From Silene conica (taxonomy: Eukaryota; Streptophyta; Magnoliopsida; Caryophyllales; Caryophyllaceae): a stretch of DNA of 64,000 nucleotides. A model generated the notes under the pieces. It ran no database searches. It had not been told where the DNA came from and saw only the letters and a program-made list of their open reading frames with translations. Below are positions 58,801-64,000 of this stretch, in pieces (the stretch's first letter is position 1; each line of letters starts with the position of its first letter). The stretch lies in NCBI GenBank assembly GCA_029255685.2, contig CM055314.2, forward strand, positions 12,456,059 to 12,520,058, written 5' to 3'. Made by a program: the position numbers and the translations under genes.

Positions 58801-59756
58801 TAGAAATTAAAAAGGCTAAAGGTTAATGTTTGATAAGTTATTTACCTTTAATGTTTTGTTTTTTTTTTCTTTTTCTCTTTAAAATAAGAAATAGTGATGT
58901 GGCTCCATGTCATGAGTAATAAGTGACGTGACTTTTTGTTAATGCTAGGTGGCATTTTATGTTACCTTTTTAATAATATTGTATAGATTACGCATAAATT
59001 AATGTTCTTAATGTTTGATTTTGAGTCAGTTTTCAATGACAAATTGTACTGTTAGAGTTAGTTTTCGATGTTAAATTGTTGGATTGAGTCGAGTCACTTT
59101 CAAGTTTTATGCCAGCCTTGTCGAATCGACTCAGTTTTTCACGTTTAGTTAACACGGCGTCCAACCACTCATAAGTTTTGTGAAAAGTGCATAACATACA
59201 TATAGATAGTCCTCCTATATTACGCAGTAGAAGGATCATACATCCGATATAATATCACCAGTTTTATATGCTCGAAAAATATACTCGATCATGCTCAAAA
59301 TAAATATAAAGTTTGAGGTAATAAGCTCAAAAAAATATTAATATACCCAAAATAAATAAAGTCTGAGAAAACAAAGCTCAAAAAAAATAATTCTCGTATG
59401 CTAAAAACAAGAAAAATCTGACACATCCGATGTTGTTCCTTTTTCTCTATATTACATGCTGAAGTTTCAATTTTTCTTTTGTGAGATCTTGAGGTTCTCG
59501 GGATTCAAAACCGATTCGCTCGAATACTCAAACAAAACCGACATTAATTTCATCTTTTTTTACACAAAAAAGTGCTATATAACACTAATTTTAAGCACAA
59601 TTCACTCAAATACTCAAATAAAATCGCTTTATAAAACACTCTGCGATAAAAACAAATGCAATGTAACTAAAAACCCAGAAGTCATACATCAACACATAAA
59701 CAACACCGATTCTTGTTTAATTCTTGTTTAAGACGATAATATTCCGTTGCAATATT
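55811..59756. other. AT-rich intergenic host DNA
   Basis: About 3.9 kb of AT-rich sequence with only short random frames on both strands. The only structure seen is the Stowaway-type MITE at 56678-56772. No gene or RNA gene could be supported. Confidence 0.7.
56678..56772. mobile_element. Stowaway-type MITE
   Basis: 95 bp between TA dinucleotides (56676-56677 and 56773-56774), ends CTCCCTTCATTC and GGACCGAGGGAG. Confidence 0.65.
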
Positions 59757-61081
59757 TCAAACATCCTTAACCAACTTATCATCATCACCGGAGCTCAGAT
59801 TTTGAACGTTATTTAGAGACCGAGAAAACTGAGCTCGAAGCTTCTGAATAACCTCGTCATCAACTTGATAAGCCTTCGTAAGAACATCGTCCAAAATGGC
59901 CGGTGTCGTACCAAACAACCCCTGAGGGGTATTAACCCGACCGGGATGCTGACTACCAAAAGCAGCAATCGCTCTAGCGTTACTCTTCTTCAAATTATAT
60001 TGAAAATGTAATAAACCTTGAGGAAACACGAATAAATCCCCGGGATTGAGAACCGCGCTAAATAATTGATTATCTGTGGTTATAAAACCAGCGTATAAGG
60101 TGCCGGTTATCACGGCAAAGATCTCGGACGAGCGAGGGTGGTGGTGGGGTGTGTTTAACCCGAATGGACCGTAGTCGATATGGGCTATTGCTACGCCTTG
60201 TGTGTTTAGTGATGGGAGACGTTCGACGTTTATTAGTGTTGCGTTTATATGTAGGGGGTTGTTCGTGTTTCCTGTTAGGTTGAACCCCTTGAATATGAAA
60301 TCTTTAGCCGTTACCTTTTTTGGGTCTTTGCAAAACGCCCCGTTGACAAAGACTGCAAAGAAAAACAAAATTAAGTCTCGAGCGATAGTTATTTTGGAAA
60401 TATGGCACACAAAAAGAATTATACAATCAGATGTATAATAGCATCATATAATCATGCTGTATTTTATTGAGCATGTTTAATTTATATGTATTGTGTTTTA
60501 GTTGTATAATAATTCTCGATTCTCAATATTTTCTCAAGTTTTAATAAATTTTACAATATAGCTCATATTCTTTCTAAGAAAGCTCGAATTTTCTATTAAA
60601 AAGCTCAAAGTATGTATAGAAAATTGTATACATCTGGTGGTATAATTCGCTTATTAAATATGGCAACCATCTCCTCCTTTTAACATTAAGTCTTTATTTT
60701 AGTTCAATTAAATTCAACAAATTCTATTAGCATTTTTACTAATATATGGCAACCATCTCCTCCTTTTAACATTATTTTAATTTATTGTAAAACAACACAA
60801 ACGACTTATAAATAAGAATTTGTCCTATCGTATATACTTCTTTTGTCTCGAGCAATAGTTATTTTGGAACGAAGCTTAGGGGACCAAGTAATAACAATTA
60901 TGACTTGAACGATTGGAAAACAAATATATAAACGAGTATTATATTAAACGAAAATCGGACCTGCGGCCTTAGGATCTTCAATACCAACACAAAAGTCTTG
61001 AAGTGGAGAAGGATCAGAAGCATCGATCACGTTACAGAGAAAGCTCATCGTAAACGCCATACAAATAATGGTAGTAATCAT
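59757..61081 (-). CDS. Germin-like protein (cupin), two exons
   Basis: Exon 1 is 61081-60961 and exon 2 is 60352-59757, with a 608-bp GT-AG intron; 238 aa. The start gives a hydrophobic signal peptide (about residues 1-21), then the mature start SDPSPLQDFC. Cys31 and Cys48 are the conserved disulfide pair, and the intron lies between them as usual in the family. Cupin box 1 is PHHHPRSSE with metal ligands His110, His112 and Glu117. Box 2 is GDLFVFPQGLLHFQYN with His156. An N-glycosylation site is at Asn77. Germin-like proteins are secreted, cell-wall, Mn-binding hexamers, some with superoxide dismutase or oxalate oxidase activity; which applies here is unknown. The tail after residue 215 is longer and more acidic than usual. 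All ligands are intact. It is the only clear host gene. Confidence 0.93.
60658..60688 (+). repeat. 31-bp direct repeat in the germin-like gene intron, copy 1
   Basis: ATATGGCAACCATCTCCTCC... repeated exactly at 60744-60774. It is a small tandem duplication within the intron. Confidence 0.85.
60744..60774 (+). repeat. 31-bp direct repeat in the germin-like gene intron, copy 2
   Basis: Second copy of 60658-60688, 86 bp downstream. Confidence 0.85.
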
Positions 61082-61089
61082 CAATAGGA

Positions 61090-61393
61090 AAATTTAACAA
61101 ATATAATCCCAACTATCACTCTTCTTCTCAAAATAATCTCAACTATCACTATTCCCGCAATAATCCCAACTTTCTTACCACCATTCTCAAAATAATCCCA
61201 ACTATCATTATTCTTCTCAAAGTAATCTCAATTATTAATATTTCCGCAAAAATCATAACATTTTTAAGACTTATCATTCACAATAAATTATTTTGAGAAG
61301 GGTGCTATGAAAGTTGGGATTATTGCGAGAATATTGATAGTTGGGATTATTTTGAGAAAAAGTGTGATAGTTGGGATTATATTTGTTAAATTT
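61090..61393. mobile_element. Foldback element upstream of the germin-like gene
   Basis: About 304 bp whose two halves are inverse copies: AAATTTAACAAATATAATCC at the left and its inverse at the right. Each half is made of two to three tandem 40-50 bp units with ATAATCCCAACTATCA. It could fold into a long hairpin. No clear target duplication, so the superfamily is unassigned. It ends 8 bp before the germin-like ATG. Confidence 0.8.
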
Positions 61394-62191
61394 GCCTCGT
61401 CAATATGGTGTATTCACTAGGGTTTTTTCCCATAATTAAAACAACAATTATGATTAACAAGGTTATTAATAGTGTTTAATCCTTTTAATCAAGGTTTGAG
61501 GTTGTGCAAAAATAGTATGAATTGTTGTTAAAGTTGTGACAGTTTTATACTATGTATGTGTCGGCACGTCTAACGTATTCATATCGTCATACTCCGTTTC
61601 CGTCATAGTTCTATTGTATTTTTGGATGTCGTGGACTATAGTTAATTATTAGTCTTTTATTTTGAAAATGTATCTAGGAGCAATTAATAATTCACACTTA
61701 ATTTAGTTGATTTGTTAATTAATTAGTGGGTGTTATACAACCAGTTTTATATATCTGGTAATATAGATTTAGATCTTTATAACAACATATTTGAGCTCAC
61801 ACAAGTACATTTTACGAGTTTTATTAAAAAAAATCTGGGTGCTTTTATAAAAGAAATTAACTTAAAATATTATATTAAAACTCAAAAATAATGCATATAA
61901 ACTCAATAAAATTTAATTTCAAAAACATAAAAAAGTTAAAATAAGGCAAACAATTTAAAAGCTCAAAAAAAATTCTCTATAAGCTCAATTAGATTTGTAT
62001 TAGAGGTACAATTCTCATATACAACTAAATGTATAATCATATTTGTGAATAGCCGGCGGCTTCATCGTTCTTTGGCCTTTTTGCGAAAATTAAAGGACAA
62101 TAATTAACGGAGGATGAGGGAGTACATCGATATTTGTTATCATAAGCCCACGTCCGTTTCAAGTGCACAATTCGAGCTAATTAGATACGTA
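61394..62191. other. AT-rich intergenic DNA
   Basis: No gene or repeat structure seen. Confidence 0.6.
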
Positions 62192-62619
62192 GGCTCTGTT
62201 TGGTAAAACGAGCTGAAAAGTTACCTGAAACCTGAAAAGGTACCTGAAAACTGAAAAGGCAGTTGAAACCTAAAAAGGTAGCTGATAAGGTAACTGAATT
62301 AGAAACTGATAAGCTAACTGATTATATAAGAAAGTGTTTGGTAAACTAACTAAAAATGTAGCTTATTTTGGTAGAATGACATAAAAGATATAATAATTAT
62401 TTACTATATTATATATTGAAGGGTAAAAAAGTAATATAACCTTGAATCAGGTATCTGAAATCTAAAATGCTACCTCATGTAGTATTTTATTTCAGGTAGC
62501 TTATTTGATCAAATAAGCTACTTGCTAAACACTCCTAAAACAATAAGCTACCTTATTCCTTTGGCAAAAAAGTTACTTCAGGCAAATCAGGTACTTAAAG
62601 TGCACCGCCAAACGGAGCC
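62192..62619. mobile_element. MITE with GGCTCTGTTTGG ends
   Basis: 428 bp with inverted ends GGCTCTGTTTGG / CCAAACGGAGCC (11 of 12 match) and a possible 3-bp duplication GTA (62189-62191 and 62620-62622). The interior has repeated GCTGAAAAGGTACCTGAAA-like units. A 3-bp duplication would suggest PIF/Harbinger, but GTA is not its usual target. Confidence 0.7.
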
Positions 62620-62954
62620 GTAGTACGACTAAATATAATCACTACGTATATTGATCGTTTTCGGGTTTGAATTATCTTTATTATTTTTTTTTTCCTTACA
62701 TTTCTTTTAAACAACTAAAAATATTTTCTTAAGCGATCTAACAATGACATAGAGAAATAACAAATCTATTTATATTAATAAAGAAAGTTTTTTTTTTCCG
62801 AGTGTTTACAAAGTCTCCAACATTAGCAAAATACCTCATGATTAAATACTCATTATACATTAAGATTAATTAAGATAAACATAAAAATTCTCAATATACG
62901 ACGTCAAGATAAGTTATATCTATGTTTGAGCTAGGTAGCACTAAAACGGACACG

Positions 62955-63392
62955 GACATGTGATACGACTCGCCGTGAAATTTAGGACACGGAACACGTT
63001 TAAATTTAATAAAATATACATTTTATAGTTATAGATGTGATTTTATTTTCGAAAAGTATTTGATATTAATTTTAAATAAGTGAAGGTAAAACTTGGCCAT
63101 GATAATAACTCATTTTCATTTCTCATCCGAACCAATATTCTAATTAATCTCTTTCGATAGCACATTTCTCGTCTTAGGAACATCATTCACCCCAAATGAT
63201 GACCAAATACCGTGGACACGGCTCAAATAGGATGAACACGCGTCGAACACGTGTCCAAATAAATATAGAAAGTTAGACACGGGTTTATGGGTGTCTGACA
63301 CATTGCGGCGTGTGTCCGTGGAGTGTCGGTGTCAAACACGGTGTTAGAGATGTTGCGGCTCATTACGAGAAGTGTCCGTGCACCCAGTGTTA
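62955..63392. repeat. GACAC/GTGTC-rich repeat relic
   Basis: Dense copies of GGACACGG and GTGTCCGTG at both ends of a 440-bp stretch, in inverted arrangement. This may be a decayed MITE; no clean ends or duplication found. Confidence 0.4.
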
Positions 63393-63722
63393 AGTTGTAT
63401 GTGAGTTTGAAAAAAATTGTTGATCCCAACTATAAAAAGAAGTTCAAATGAAAATATAGACCAACGTAGGAAACTTACTTCATGTTAAGAGCATTTTGTT
63501 CCAAGAATAAAACTGAGTTCTATTCTTATCTGTGACATACTGCACTCATTTGGAGAAACTAAGATTAATCATATTCGCTCAGAGTACAATTTTCATAAAC
63601 GACTTTTGAGGGATATAACAAAGAAATTTTTATCATTATTTGTATTATAATTATATTGAAAACAATCGCAAGGATATTAATTCCAGATCAACTACTACGT
63701 AGCATGATAATTATTATATTTA

Positions 63723-63723
<1 letters not shown>

Positions 63724-63778
<55 letters not shown>

Positions 63779-63787
63779 TATTATTAT
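63724..63787. repeat. (ATT)n microsatellite
   Basis: About 20 ATT units with one break. The poly-leucine frame across it is not a gene. Confidence 0.95.
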
Positions 63788-63917
63788 AACGAGGGATTTT
63801 ATTAAAACCGGAAAGAAGGATTACATGAGATTGGTGGGCACCCGAGAAACAAGCTGGGCGCCCACTCCCTTAGCAATAGCAAAACTAAGGCGAGCAAAAA
63901 TAAATCCACTCCCGCTT

Positions 63918-63944
63918 GTTATTATTATTATTATTATTATTATA
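63918..63944. repeat. (ATT)n microsatellite, second
   Basis: About nine ATT units. The 130 bp between the two microsatellites is more GC-rich and unidentified. Confidence 0.9.
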
Positions 63945-64000
63945 TTGACGTTATAATTAGACCGTGTGATATACCAACTCTATAACCTAAAGAGTTAAGA

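Noticed and set aside
56000..59700. Possible genes in the AT-rich flank
   Set aside because: Only short frames with no motifs, splice structure or codon signal were seen on either strand.
63723..63956. Poly-leucine open frame
   Set aside because: It is the translation of an (ATT)n microsatellite, with no other support.

Overview
This is a plant nuclear window, almost certainly from a eudicot. It has intron-bearing genes, a germin-like protein gene, and plant-type Athila, Tat and Copia LTR retrotransposons, CACTA and MULE DNA transposons and MITEs. No bacterial features, CRISPR arrays, rRNA or tRNA genes were seen. Species cannot be told from the sequence alone.

Positions 1-54593 form one nested stack of mobile elements. 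The outer layer is a decayed Athila-like Ty3/gypsy element on the + strand. Its 5' end lies before the window and its 3' LTR is 52882-54593. Its pieces are 1-259, 4618-5495, 17309-19032, 45268-46923 and 51780-52881. Into it went: (i) a non-autonomous CACTA element (260-4617, target duplication AGG) carrying a captured aminotransferase gene fragment; (ii) Tat-lineage copy A on the - strand (5496-17303, duplication ACTAT), itself hit in gag by a solo LTR (14034-15584, duplication GGTCG); (iii) a Copia element (19033-45267, 3' part lost), whose leader holds Tat copy B (21405-42959, duplication GTCTT), whose gag in turn holds a complete CACTA element (22471-33801, duplication CCA); (iv) a MULE (46924-51779, 9-bp duplication TTTTGAAAG). 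Most boundaries were set from terminal motifs and matching target duplications, and the A/B pair gives the empty-site sequences.

The most interesting units are these. The inner CACTA element looks intact: it has a tnp2-type transposase in one long open frame and an 11-exon second gene ending in a Ulp1-like (C48) protease. The MULE encodes a transposase fused to an OTU-type cysteine protease, plus a convergent small gene of unknown function; each gene has a 32-bp-period palindromic repeat array in its first intron. In both Tat copies a single UAG followed by CAA UUA, the known leaky-stop context, separates gag-protease from reverse transcriptase. Both also carry a spliced antisense gene with its own TATA box; it is open in A and broken in B.

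Positions 54594-64000 look like ordinary AT-rich host DNA. The only convincing host gene is a two-exon germin-like protein on the - strand (59757-61081), with a foldback element ending 8 bp upstream of its start codon. Several MITEs (hAT-type, Stowaway-type and others) and simple repeats fill the rest.
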